In this document: one piece after another, positions 35,801-49,296 of the stretch
Layout of the letters: the number at the start of each line of letters is the position of its first letter
How positions within the stretch are numbered: position 1 is the stretch's first letter
Assembly: GCF_949628215.1 (NCBI RefSeq)
Contig: NC_134279.1
Coordinates: 66,571,766-66,635,765, forward strand
Reading direction: 5' to 3'
From: Phalacrocorax aristotelis
Lineage: Eukaryota; Chordata; Aves; Suliformes; Phalacrocoracidae
DNA: 64,000 bases
The notes under the pieces: model-generated
Told to the model about the DNA's origin: nothing
Databases searched by the model: none
The model's input: only the letters and a program-made list of their open reading frames with translations
Made by a program: the position numbers and the translations under genes

Positions 35801-38800
35801 ATTTGATCTCATGATTGTGCATGTAAAATAACATCTATTATAATATGACAACAGACAAAATTTTTCTTAAACTTGATTTCTGCTACCATAAATTTTCTCA
35901 AAATTGGGAGGGAAAATTTTGTGAACTCTTTTTACACATCTGTATTAGTATGGGATTAATATTCCAGCATTGTTGCTTATTGGTCTTACGGTAGTGCAAT
36001 CCAGTAGCGATAAGGCTACACAATGTGAATTGCTTTCCTACTACTGTGGAAGACATTAGTCTCACACCAATGATCTAGTGACAAAAAAGATTGGTTTTAG
36101 CAAGTATCTTCAGCTTTCTCTTTCATGAATGAGCACATTCTACACTCCTGATGTGGAACAAATCTAAAATATTGGGTTAGGTAAAATGCAAATGACACAT
36201 AGTGTAACCATCGTTATATCTGTTGATTTTGAGAAATCTCTTTTAACAGCCATGCCTTAGCCCTTTTCACTAAGGCGTTTCATCAGAAGGTTACTTGGCT
36301 TCAGAATAAGTTTCACCTGTGATGCAGAGTAAGCAGACAGAAATTTTTAAACTCTAATTGCCAGACGAGAAGTTACTTTTTCACAGACAGACATAAAACA
36401 AAGTAGGAAAATTAATAGAAAAACATAAAAACAATATTGAAATGAATGACTGTTCTCAGTAAGTGGGCCATTTTTAATGCAGAAGTGTAAAAGCAGAAAG
36501 GTAGACTTGATATATAGTTGATTATAGATGTATAATAAGTCCTGACTCATTTAATGAACTTGATGGTCTCTGCCTCATTCCCCTTAATGCAACAACAGCA
36601 GCTCTAATACCACAGTCCAGTACTCCATCTTGTTTTATACTCTGGAATCCCACTTGCCAAATGCAATTTTATAGTCTGTCCTTCCCTTGTCTTTCCCTGC
36701 CATCATGTGACCTCATGTGAGGTGTATAAATTTTGGGTGCTGTTTTGTTTTAAACTGCGGTCATTTACATATTGCCTTGGTGTATGCTGTTCCTCATGTT
36801 CTTTTTAGGGTTCTGAGCTAAGGATTTTTACTGTTGCTTATTTGCTTGTTTGAATAGTAGACTACTTCTGAAGATCTCAACTTCTTTAACTTCCTTTACC
36901 TGCAAGGAAATTTCTGTAGTTTAGTGTCATGATCATTAAGCCTTTGTATAGGATTTATATACTTAGTTTTATACATAACTAGGGGGGAGGTCATCATTTT
37001 ACTCATTATTGTTTTGTCATTTTTTTTTAATTTGAGTTCCTAAAAAACTGAGAAACTCATACTCATGCTTTCCTATTTGTTCTGAGTCCTGAGAAAATTG
37101 GTAAAATTTTCAGCTTTCTTTAGGGAGCTGATAATACTATATAAAAATAGGGACGCTTCTGTCTTTCTGCTTAAGCCTTTCTCTAGAAGAGAAAACAGTA
37201 GCTTTCTCTAGGCCTGCCATTTGAGAATATGACAACTACAGATCCTTTTTAAAATCCTCTCTTCTGTTAAGAGTTTAGTGCCTTAAAGCTGCATTTTAGT
37301 TGATGTTAGATAGAAAAGGATAGAGGGCAATCAGCACTGCCTGTTACTTGTAAATAAAGGATTTATGTAGTCTGCCCATGACGAAGCAGGTTAATTATAC
37401 TGAGGCAATTCCACATTTTGGTGTTGAGCTCTGGGAAAGTATTCCTGCTCAAGAAAGATGCTTTAATCCAGAGAGGCACGTGTACTGTGCCTTATTTTGC
37501 ATTCCTCTGTTGTTTATATGCTAAAGCTAGTGGTGGGGGTTTTTTAATCAAATTTTTGTAAGGTGTCTTATACTAGAATTTTCAGTCGTTTACATTAAAA
37601 AAGTGCGGATTCTGGTTCCAGAATTGAGGGGAAGATTTTAAATGGTGTGAGGTGACGGGGCTGTTTGCATGTATTCTTGGGTAGATTTTCCTTCCCTAAT
37701 TCCTCTTTCACTCAATCAAAAGATAGTTGTAGCCTGTCCTTTGATGATTTGACACCTCCTTCAGATTTTCAAGCCAATTATAGTACTGCATTTATTCACT
37801 TTTTATCCTTTTGCTAATGGTGTCCTTTTGTTTTGCTATAATTACACAGTAGTGCCTTAAAGACATTGTTTAAACAAGGTTTGAGGCTAATAGAAATGTT
37901 TTCATTATTTTGAAGTGTTTTAGGAGAAAGTCTAAACACTTGTTTGCAGGGCTTTACAGAGTGGTGCTAGATCTTATTAACTTATCCGAAATTTTGTTTA
38001 AAATATAGGTAAACATTTGGTAGCTGTTAGAAATTGTATTTCATTTTTTATGTTCCTTCTTCCTTATATTCATTGGGTAACTGGATACTAATTTAATACA
38101 AATAAGATTTTTGCCATAATTAAGGACAGCATTTTCTTATCATAAGTCTTTTTTTCTCCAGTGTTTGCTATGGTCAACATGAAAGACCCTGCCCTTGTGT
38201 CTTGAGTGTTCCCTAGCATACTGAGTGTTTCAGAAAGCTGTTGATAGCCTTCCAGGCTCCAATTAAGCCAGGTATTTTTACAATGATCAACAACTAATTA
38301 GATGGAAGTATCTGAATGGAAATTGTTTTATACGGGAAGCCCAAGATTTTCAGAGCAGCATTTTGCATTCACGTGCGCACATCACTAGCACATCATAGCT
38401 TAACAGTTTTGCCCTTAGTGGTAACTGAGGTAGGGTCACGCTTTGTGGTCTCACTGTAATATGAAACACAATGGTGTCCTTGGGTGTGTAATCTAGCAAA
38501 GTTTATGGAGTCCTCATTAACAAAGTTTACTTCCCAGTTATTTAAAAGATATTATTAGATATTTTAAAATAAATCAGAAGAAAATGTTTGGAAACCCAAG
38601 CTATGTTTTTTAACAAATACAAGTCTATAGAAATGTATGATTTATAGACCTGTACCTATATGTATTTGTATAGGGATATGTGCTACTTACGAACTGAGAA
38701 CATTTCTAATGTACTGTTTCAAGAGAAAATCACTTATTTGAAATACTGCAAATAGAACCTAGATTGTGGTCCCAATTCGGAAGTCAACTGGCATTTTTAA

Positions 38801-41800
38801 TTACTTTGTTGTTTGCAAGGATTTTTGTAATAGTGCCTTATTAAAAAGCTGGAAAAGAAAATAGAAATTATTTTACTGCTGGGCAGATAAAATACTGAAG
38901 TTATTGTAACTGAGCAATAATTAAAATGTACTCCACACATTTTTATCAGGTTCCTAACCAGGTTACAACTAAAAATATTGTTTTGATTGGTTGCAGCGTA
39001 CCTTGATAAAATAATGCTCTTCGTGAGACATATCTCTGTCCATCTTCTCCTTTCAATGCATAAGATATTGTCTTGAGTTACTTAAGTTTCCATATCTCCT
39101 CCATCTGTTATTTCTCTTCCCTCCTTATTGGATTGCCAGTGTTCAGCTGACTGACTTGTTTTCTCATCTAAATGCTCACTTTATTTTTTTTTTTCAATGT
39201 GTGATTTTTTGTCAACATTATTTATTCCGTTACTCACTTCAGTAAGTCAGAGTACCTATGTTTTCCTTGCAGCTTTCTACCTTTTTCCCCTCTCTCACAT
39301 AAGCATAGAAAGGGTGCCCACTTTTTCAGGGAGGCTGATGAGCCCAAACAGGATGTCTAAGCACTTCTGGTAACAGCTTGTAGATCCCATAATGAAAATT
39401 ACACCATTATCATTGGCTATCTCTTCCAATGTTAGCTATCCCACTGCTCGTTGTATATCATGACACTTAGTTGTATTTTTATAGCAATGTAACATTGACT
39501 TGTGCATCACATGTGATCCACTATAGCCGCCTACGCCTTTGTTAAAGAACTGCCTAACCTGCATTTGCCATGGTCCCTGCTGAACTGTTGTTTATTTCAC
39601 GCTGTTGCCTTTATTCATTGATTTTATGCAGACCCATGTCTGCACCACTGTTCAGACCATTCAGACCATTACACTCTGGTTGTTCCACATGCGTCTGCAT
39701 CCTCCCTTCATACTGTCCTTCAGTACCAAACTTCAGTTGATTCTCAGGTCACACATCAGCTTTCTCTTTTTTCCAAGCTATATGTTTTCGAGTGCCAAAG
39801 CATGCTCTCAGGAGCGCTGCAGAATGAGTGCAGACCAATTTCATTCCCCATTTTGGTTTTTTTACTGCATATTTGTCATCGTATACTTCTGCAGGTCCAT
39901 GTTATCTCTTACACTTGTTAAGAGTGTTATATTATATAAGCAAGATGTCAGCCAACCTTGTCATAGTTTTCTTCAAACCTTGGTATGGAAAGTATTTTCA
40001 AAATAGCCATGCCTACTTTTTAATCCACTTTTTCTTATTGAAGACCAGGTAACTTTTAATTTTTTTCCTACAGCATAAAGATATACGTCTTTTCCAAAAT
40101 CAGGGTGTATAAACAGACTTTGTCTTCCTAGATCCATGGTTTTGGGGCAACAGCTCTGGACACTTTATAATCCTAGAAAAGTTACTGGTTTTGCCCCCAT
40201 TCTCATGGCAAATTGCACATTCTGTTCTTGTGGAACAGGTCAAGCAATTGGTATTTCTCTTACTATTTTTCATAACTGATAGGAGGAGACCTTTTTCTGA
40301 TGCTGCTTTCTCTCATGTTCTTGACATCAGTAAAGGCTGCCTAGACTATTCTTCGGTGTTCTTTGGAGTACAAATAATGTTATCTCCTGCTGTATTAAAA
40401 GGATGTAAATGTTTAGTGAGACACTTCATGCTTTGTGGAGACCTAGGCTTTTTTTCTGTATTCTTTTGTTTGGTTTTGTCAGTCTGACAGATTTCAGAGT
40501 CTGATTAGTTCTTTCAACAGCAGAAACTTACCTGACTTACGCCTGCATTCAGCTTTATCAGTTCATTACCACAAATTAAATTTAGACAGGAGTTTCTCAA
40601 ACTTTTCTCTCAGTGGCTGTGCCAGCTCACCTACTCTCCATCCTCTACTTAATGCCCCCATGCTCCTTTCCGTCTCCACTTCTAGGCATACCTGAAAGGA
40701 ATCTGCTTCTGCCTTTTATCATGGTTTGTCTGTAAGGGGGGCAGATATCTTAACTTGTCTGTAGCTTTCTTCAGTGATGATCAACTTTACACCTGCTTTT
40801 CTTACTGCATGCCTACCAGTAGAAAAGGCCTTCATTTAGCATTGGCTTAGGACATTAAATCCTTTCAAAAGCATAAGCCTCTGGAGCTCTACTTGGGTTT
40901 GAGTGTTTTATATCAGTTGTCAAGCCATCAGTGAGTAATGTGACTACATTCATGCTTTCCCAAGCAGGTCTTATGTAGGTATTCTGGTTCTTTGTTTTCA
41001 CTTTGCACCTCAGGGTAGAATATTTCTAAATTGTGGTCCTGCTAGGAATTAGAATAAGACTTGCACATTTCATATTAAAATACATGCATACATAAAACTT
41101 AAGATACTTAGGGAAACAATCTTTTCAGATAGATCTTCTCACAGGTTCCTATTATCTAAGGAGTGGATTTCACAAATATGATTATACTTGATGTTTTACT
41201 GACACAGGCTTGCCCTCAAAGTTGTCTATTTCAAACCATTGGAATCCTAATTATTTGCTTCAAATAATGGATTATTTCCGTGTACATGAAATGGAAGCAT
41301 AGCTGAAAAATTCTTGTCTAGAAGCTGTAAGAATGCCAAATGGTATTTTTCTTAATCCAAAAAATTATTCTTATTCTCACTTAGATGGTGCTCTTTTATC
41401 TGCGTCTCATGTTTTCCATTTGGAATGGAGGCTAAATTTTGCGGGAGGTGGGGGAGCACTTAAAGTTAGGTTCCAATGTTTTTATTGGGGCATTTAGCAT
41501 AGATTCCAAAATATTCAGTAACAATTTATATTTAAAATTTAAGAAATTTATGTACAATGCAAGCAAAGATTTAAGAGCTATGCTTAAGGTATCCATTCTT
41601 AAAATTGTGGAGGTTGTTTTTACCCGTCTTTCTAGAGATGTGTGTTTGAAGAAATTCTTTTGTATATCATATTTGTTGCTGAGACATTTCATATTTGTTG
41701 GTTTACTACTTACAGCTGGTTTTAAATTATATTTAATTAGTAGAAATCTCAGAAAAGGAAATGACTTATTTGCAAATTATTGTTTGACCTTCCTTAATTC

Positions 41801-44800
41801 AGAAGTCTGGTGGGTTATAAACCACTCAGGGACTGTCTCATCATACTTCTGAGATTATGTCCCTCCATAACATAATTGCATTTGTAATGTCAAAAAACTA
41901 TTATGAATTAACAATTTGAGTTAATCCAGCTCAAATGACAAGATTTACATAGCTGCATTCATCCCGGTGTTGAGAAGGTGGCATTGTTTCCTTTGAGAAC
42001 AGCCCGAACCAGCATATGTAGTTCTGAGCCTCCAAGTTTTAGCCTTACTGCCCCTTGTTCAAAACCATTTTTAATTATGATTAAGTAGAATAAAAATAGC
42101 AAAAACTTTTTTTCTGTTACAGTGTGTTTCTCAGGCAAATGCAATAGTACTCATCTGCACAACAGGTGTTTAGGGTTTTTTAAATTTATTTGCATGCTAC
42201 TGACTCCTAATAATGCATAGAAATTAGGTAGTTTTCTTTCATGGAACTGATGATCAGAGGCAGACGTGTTTCACGGCAGTGCCTAGATGCTAAGAATTAA
42301 TTATGTTCCTTATAAAATTAACGATGCTTCCTTTCAACTGTTAGCTTCTTAGCTGGTGTTTGTTTCCAAGATCTTTGAAGACAGTATGCTATGAGTGATT
42401 TGAGATCATAGAACTATTTTTTTCTTTAACAGGTTTAATACTAACATCACAAGTAAATTATGCCCTAAAATTTTATCACTTCTACATGCCCTTTTCAGTG
42501 ACAGCTTACATTAATATTTTGCTTCCTTGTTATTTAAGAACACTCTGCCTTCTGTGGACCACTAAGTAATCTGTATTGCCACAAAACAGTGATTCTTGTC
42601 AAAAAGATCACCATTTTAAATAACTTTCTAAGTCAGGCTGCTTTAAACAGTTATAACTTAAAAAGGGGGCAGAAATGTTGTGTATATTTAAACTTGTCAA
42701 TATCCATTCAAATCTGCCCTGTATTCTGGGGAGCCGTCAGGACCGAGCTCTCTACTTCCGTGGCTGTGCAAGTCCGATAATGTTTGGGGTTTTTTTCCCC
42801 TCTTGTTTCTGTTCCCGATTTCTGCAGTGAGGTTGCAATTTAAACCTTTTATGTTGCCTATGATCTGTTAGGTTTATGGGAATGAGAACAGTTTTCTGTA
42901 GCTGACTGGTTTTGGGGGGAAAGTCATGTTATTTCTGTGACTGCACTCTGAAACTGTGGTCGTCTAGTCCACTTGATAAACTTTTGCCTGCAAACGCATA
43001 CAATATGCTGTTTAGTTTCACTGTTGTACTGTGTTCTTTGGAGATTAATTAATGATGTAAAAGGTGCCACAAACATCCACTGGTATATAATTTTGTCTCT
43101 GTGTAAGTTAAACTTAAAGCTTGAACAGTGTGTGGATATTTCAATATATAGCTTCAGGAAGACGCTACCAGTAAGTAATCCTCTTCCACTGATGTGCCAC
43201 AAGCACTCAGCAAATTCCTACTAGCCTCTTTTAGTTATCTTTCTCATGTATTTTGTATGTATTTCATTCCTATTTCCTTTCTTCTTCCCACCTTTCCCTG
43301 CTTCTGCCCCCCCTCCCCGCCCCCCCCCCAAGAAAACATTTCTGAGTTAGTGTGAAGGGCAAAAGAAACTCTTCCACCATAATTTCAGTCTGGGGCCATG
43401 GCTGGTTCTGACTTCTTACTGTCTTTTTGCCTCCATTCAGTTCACATCCTGACTTGGTTCAGTCTTGTGTACTTTTTCTATTTGTCTTAGTACTCCAGAT
43501 GTTTTAAACCCAGCTCTTATGTCTCATTTTTAAAAGACTCCCTGGATATTGCTTATCTCCCCAGCTTGCTTTGATCTAATTGAGTATGCCATCTATTTCC
43601 AGGGCATTTCTTTCTCTCTCTCCATTTCCCAAATGGGAGTCCATCCACTCAGCTGAAAAATATTATTTCTTCTTACAACAAGAATCCATTTGATAAATGG
43701 AAATGAGACATTAAAAAATTCCTTTGTAGATTTCTTTGTTGTTGCATTTTGGCATTGTGGAAAGATGAGTTTAAATTTCAGAGACAATAAATCTGACTGT
43801 GTGTGCTTGGTTTACTTTAATTTCAAGGTATGTTACATTATCAAATCAATCGCTGTTGGAAAGCATGCTGAGGCTACTCTAGTCATTGTCGATTTTAACC
43901 TAATATATTCCACTATTTCCATTTCTGGGAAACGTTTGAGTAGTTTGTACAGAGAAAAATTTTTTATCCTGCTGAAGTTTTACTGTTTCTACTCAGTATT
44001 TTTGAAACCTTTCTGTAAAAGCCTCAAATCGGTGCTATATATCACAAATACTCTTACACTTTCCAAGCTGTCACTTTGCTCATTAGTGGTGGTGGTGGTG
44101 GTTAACAAGTTTGCAGAATTTTTGTCAGATAGGAGGGTAAAAATCAGCTTGCCCTAGCCTCAGCTAGTTGGGAAGGAGATGTTTTTATCTATGAAATAAG
44201 TAAGTGTTGAAAAAGATTTAGGGAAACATAGCCCCACAGTGAAACTTTCATAGTCGTTTTACAGCATACACACAACGTTTGATGGTAATCACTTTGATAG
44301 GAAATGCTGAGGAGTTGCCTAAGAGATAAACATTTATCCCCGTTCCTACTTTTTCTGCATGGCCTTGACACGTTGTAGGCACACATTAACTCAGCAAAGG
44401 TGTGGACTTGAGCTAGCCAGATTTTTTTTTTTAACTTTGTCATTTTCATACAACAGGCGTCAAGTTTCTGGTGTTCCTGAAAAATGCAGTTCCAAACTGC
44501 ACAGAAAATAAGAAGCTCAAATAATATTATTTTCTTTTTGTGCTTGGCAAGCCTATCAACTTACACAGTATCGCGCTCACATCCTCCTGTGGAAAATCAG
44601 TATTTCTGTTATCGTAACGATTTGGGTAAAACTAAAGAAAGAAATGCAAAACTTCACCAACAAATACTTATATTGAAGCAGTTTTAACTGGAAGTGTGGA
44701 AAAGGGCGGGGTTTTCTTTAGCTCTTAGGAGTGATGGGAAGGCCCTTTGTTGCTTGCTTTAATAGAATGTTGACTTCAAAGACCTTTCTACTTAATTCCG

Positions 44801-45009
44801 TTTGCTTTAATGATAGAAGGAAGTTTTGGTGGGGAGAGATGATCCTTTTAAGTTGTAGCAGGCCTGGAGACTTAACCATACATAGGATTGTCTGCTCATC
44901 CAGGGGAGATGGGCTAAAGTAGGACTTAGCAGTCCGTTGACATTATTCTGATTTGGCTGCTATGATTTGATAGAATAACATAGGCAATTTCTCTTTTTCT
45001 AGCACTGCT

Positions 45010-45340
45010 GCAAGATAGCAAACTCAGAGATGGTTCATTAATGGTGATTTGGGGACTGAAAGTTGCAACACATGAGAAAAAAAATCCTGGAGTCATCTCT
45101 GACAGTTTTCTAGACCCATTGTTTTTGTGTGCAGCAGCATCCAAAGAAATCCAAGAGCATGTGAGGGCACCCTCAACTTGCGTTGACAAAACAGTGGTTC
45201 TTGCCACTGTGCACAGCCTTTGTGTGTCCACCTCCACAGTGCCCCTCTGCTAGTTCCCACATCCCCACTTACAGAGAAGTGTCAAAAATCTTTGTAAGAC
45301 TGAACCTGCTCCTTACAGAGAGCCAAGATATAATGCATGC
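45010..45340 (+). mobile_element. Possible old CR1/L3 LINE fragment
   Basis: 'cctggagtcatctctgacag' and 'tgtgcagcagcatccaaaga' resemble a remembered CR1/L3 reverse-transcriptase-end stretch (…ctgggggtcatagtggata…, …tgtgcagcagcagtcaaaaaag…). It is strongly diverged, so the call is tentative. Confidence 0.45.
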
Positions 45341-48324
45341 TAAAGGAATGCAGAAACACACAACTTACCTCCCTGAGATTTTTAATTGCTATTGTTTCAG
45401 ATCAAAAAGGTATAGTCGCGTTTCTATATACTTTTTTTTTTTCACTTATTTTGAAGAAGAGACAAGAATCATCAGGATTAGTTATTGTACACTCTGAAAT
45501 CTTTTAAATTAAGCAGTAAGCATGTTAACGGTGCTTCAAGAGTAGTTAGAGGACAAGGGCTGGTAGAGGGTGGTGTGATTAAAGGTCAAGAAAAGAATCT
45601 GGCTTTTGAAGAAATATCACTAGTTTATCATACAAAGAATTTAAAATAAATGGAGACTGTTTTCTTCTTTTTCCCTGGGCTTTTAGCACTCTTGGCCTGT
45701 CTTCAAATTCACTAGTGAAAGCAGAATTACTGAATGTGCCATGGCTGGAATTCACGGTCCATGTTACTGAATCTCCTGTAGCTGGCTTCCACAAATGACA
45801 TCCATGGGATTGACAGAGTTAATCAGCTTCCAAGTGAATAAAAACAAAACAGATTGTAATTGCTGGAATAGTAAACAGATGGCTTCAGAGCTGGAAACTC
45901 GAACCTTTTTAGAGACCATTATATAAGATCAGTAAATGCCTGGTGTCTAGGAAGTTAAAGGGACCTCCATCCTCTTACTGGTGCAGGCGTTGGTAGTAGA
46001 GGACTCCAGGAGGACACAGGGCAGAGATACTCTACAGCCAGTGTCCCAGCTCTACCGCAATAGGTGTCATGGCTTCTGGCAGCATCAGGCTGTAACCTGC
46101 AGTTCTTCCTGACAGGAGGGTTGCTGTATGAAACATGTCTTTCCATAGGAATGCTTAATGCACAGTGCACCTTCTGTAAGCAGAGCAGAATGAAATTCAG
46201 AGTAGCATCTATTGATGGATCTGGCTGGAGAAATTCAACTGCTTCTATTTAATTTAACACCTTAATTACATTCTCTGTTTTAAAAATACTATTTAAACAC
46301 ACCATTTTCATACCTGCTACATCAACAGCTAGAAAATAAATCACTACAGGTAAAAGAATCAAAAGCAAGATGGAAGACTAGGTTCTTGGATAACGAATAT
46401 ATTAATGCAGATCTCTAACCGTATTATTTTCCACTTTATTTCTAACATGGTAAAATTTCCTAATATACTTGAGCTTTTTATATGTCCATGTTACTCATAC
46501 TGGGGAACTGGGAGGGGAAAAAAAAAACAACTTTTTTTATTCCTGTTTTTATGCATTCTCTTAAAATGCCAAACGCTCAAGTTTCTGAGAGTTCTTCTGT
46601 AAGAGGTAAATTACTGCTTGACAGTTACCAGCATATACTTCAGTTCTAGTTTTGAAAATTCAGTGCTGCCTTTCACACCTTGTACAGAAACCGGCACAAA
46701 AACTAAGAGATAAAGAGTAGGACAGTCCCTCAGAGAGGGAAACCATTACAGTCGGCTACTCGGAGAGAGCTCTTTGCTGGTATTAAGCACCCTGCATGTT
46801 GATTTGCAGTCCCGGCAAATGGGAAGGAATTATGGTTACAATTATACCAAATCCTAGTATACGCTCTGTTATTGCTAGCAGTGGTGGTATTTGGAAAACA
46901 GGCCATAACAATTTAGCACAATTCCTAGTTTATATACAGGAGTAACATGGCAAATTGTTTGAGGAACCTGACCCTTTAGCTTCTGACTGGCACTTTCCCA
47001 GCATTAAACAAGGTTCATGTAGCTACTGGTTTAAACAGTGGAAATACTGTTCTTTAAAGCACTTTGCATAGCTGCAATGTCTTGATTCCTAAGGCGTTTA
47101 TGTTCCTTTCAGATAACAACAAAAAAACCTGCAAACAACAAACCCAAACCAAAACAACATTCCATCCCTTTCTCTTTGTTTAGCTGGTCATTGCTGGTCA
47201 TTGCTAAGAGTTTAAGTTTTGCTACCTGGCCACGCCTTGAAAGCACATAAGCAGTAGGGGTGAAGAAAGCCGCAAGCGTTCAGAAGTCAGCCCTAGCACC
47301 GACTTATACAGACAGTTAATCCCATGGTTGTAAGAAAAGGCTTTGACTTTCCTCACAGCAAGTGAGGGCAAAGGTTCGAGCCTGAAGAGGTGGTATAGTC
47401 AAAGTAACCTTGCTGACTGAAGTCTTCCCTGTCACCTACGCTTGTACTCTTGTTTCCTATAGGAAGCAAAAGACCAGGGTTTGTGTGCAAACCAGAAATG
47501 AATTAAGGAAATGGTACCAGGCAAAAAGAAAAGTCGTCAAAAGCTTGAGGCAGAAGAATGAGGACACAAGGACTTGCAGGTCATGAGAGCGGTACCCCAG
47601 CTATGGAGGGTTCGGAACTAGTGAAACAGGCATTTCTAATTTACTAACCCTGCCATGTCAGAGAGGTGCACAGCCTTCTGGAGAGCTTGCCTAGACATGT
47701 AAAAGAATGAAAATTGTGTTTCAGATGATCTGTGAAAAATAACAATGAATTGTCACTTTAGCTGTTACACAAGCTGTCGTGCCCTCTTGCCATGACATGG
47801 GAAAAAGTTTAATCGGTCAAGAGCATTTCAGTGGCACAAGCTAGTATGGTTTAGGTTATAGTCTTGTAATTGCTGAATGCTAGTCTGGTCACCCATGTGA
47901 GCACCACACTTCCGCAGATCCAGTCCTTGATAATTTGCACCCAAGTCCTGTGGTGGATGCCATTTCCTGAAATGCAGCAAGTAAGATCCATTGAGATATA
48001 GTCTTGCTACTTAAGCATCCCTTTGGTAGAAGAAACTGTATGCAGGTAGTTTATAGCATGATCATTACCGCCTATCCTTAATTACCATACATGGAACTTG
48101 ATTTTTTTAATCTCAGTAATTAGAAGTATTTCCTACTTTGTATCATTTTTGCAGTTCTTGAAATTTTTGAAAAGGCTGGTGAGAAGCAATGAATTGCACA
48201 TAGGACACATCACTGCAGGAGGTAGGCACTAATAAAAAATAGCAGGGATGGAGAGGTTTGAAAATAGGATTTCTAAACTCTACCTTCTTGTCTTCTGAGT
48301 GTGCACAATTACAGTGCTTTACGT

Positions 48325-48532
48325 AGTAAAGGAAGAAAACTTTTATGATGAGGGAGGTAAAACACTGGAACAGGCTGCCCAGAGAGGTGGTGGAGGCCCC
48401 ATCCCTGGAAACATCCAAGGTCAGGCTGGACGGGCCTCTGAGCAACCTGATCCAGTTGAAGATGCCCCTGCTCACTGCATGGCCTCTAACGGTCCCATTC
48501 AACCCAAACCATTCTATGATTATATGACAATA
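48325..48532 (+). mobile_element. CR1 LINE 3' end, well preserved
   Basis: It contains the signature 'actggaacaggctgcccaga', 'aggccccatccctggaaaca', 'tcaggctggacgggcctctg' and 'aacccaaaccattctatgat' in order. This is a 5'-truncated copy with much less decay than the other CR1 pieces in LCORL. It lies about 580 bp before the last LCORL exon. The 80-codon frames here are repeat-derived. Confidence 0.92.
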
Positions 48533-49112
48533 ATTAAAGTATGATGCAACCCACATTTGTGTCCTAGTCTACTTTGTGGTCCCCACAAAGGGCTCCATTT
48601 CTGTCCCCTCTCATATTACTTATTTTCCTTGATTTGAAACAAAATACAAACTGTCTATATCAGTCCTGTCGTGTCTGTACTAAATTAATGTCAGCAAAAC
48701 CCCCAAATTCTTGCCCTGTTCCTGCTCTGTTTTTACAGTAGTCAGCCAGACGCTCTTTAGGAAGGGCCAGCCTGCAGAGCACAACTCTTCCTGTGCAAAG
48801 CAACAGCACAAGCCGGAGCCAGACCTAGGGCAGTCCCTGCAATCAAACAGGGCCTCAGCCATTTCAACGCAAACAAGCACACCTGATCTACTTTTACAGC
48901 AGGGGGAGCACAGCACAGCACAGCCAGGTTCTGATCTCTGTGTTTCTGGAACATAGTGCAGTAAAACAACAAAAACCCCCCAACAGTATATACAATCTGC
49001 CACCACCTCATCTTGCCTCTTATCGCTTGCTTGGTTGCTGGGGGCGAGGAAAGCGTACTAAACTTTTTCTTGTTTTTCTTCCCCTCTCCCACCCCCGCCT
49101 CTCTTCTCACAG

Positions 49113-49296
49113 CACGCTACAAGTGAAAGTCTCGGAGCCACAGAATTCAATAGACATGAACACAGAAAATGAACATTTGAAGTCCATAAAGATGTGCCTT
49201 AATCAGCCCACGGAGTGGAATCTGAGTTTTTCAGCAGCATCTCTCGCCAGCTGTAAAGTTTTTAACCAAAATCTCAAAACGGATGAGAACAAATAG
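49113..49296 (+). CDS. LCORL: LCORL distal terminal exon (60-residue tail; also read in a second frame)
   Basis: A long pyrimidine tract and ctcttctcacag precede 49113. Joined to the 18750 donor (phase 2), base 49113 completes Gly and the frame reads T-L-Q-V-K-V-S-E-P-Q … K-T-D-E-N-K, exactly 60 residues, to TAG at 49294-49296. This would be a short isoform with the CtBP motifs but neither the HTH nor the PRC2-binding part. Joined to the 32842 donor (phase 1) the exon reads A-R-Y-K then stop (49124-49126). UTR-like sequence follows. The tail has no domain that I recognise. That it is a real exon is inferred from splice signals, phase and following sequence; I cannot confirm it without transcripts. 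Confidence 0.68.

Larger units (their letters stand above)
32843..49112 (+). other. LCORL: Intron after the giant exon (16 kb), or downstream sequence if unspliced
   Basis: It begins with the donor gtaagt inside the giant exon and ends at the 49113 acceptor. If the donor is not used, 32872 onward is 3' UTR; AATAAA occurs at 34803-34808. The stretch is mostly unique AT-rich sequence with an old LINE piece near 45010, a CR1 tail at 48325, and a C-rich patch near 43300-43332. Open frames of 130-155 codons (34324, 35242, 39605, 41439, 43690) show no domain, splice context or family resemblance; I treat them as chance. Confidence 0.65.

Noticed and set aside
41439..44157. 137- and 155-codon + strand frames (41439 and 43690)
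   Set aside because: Low-complexity hydrophobic translations from AT-rich sequence, with overlapping frames on the other strand and no domain.
48143..48556. 137-codon minus-strand frame and 60-81 codon + strand frames near 48.3 kb
   Set aside because: They fall in the 3' end of a CR1 LINE, whose typical sequence explains them.
48940..49112. Upstream extension of the open frame ending at 49296
   Set aside because: It crosses a strong pyrimidine tract and acceptor. The upstream residues are low in complexity and unlike the tail, so the exon begins at 49113.
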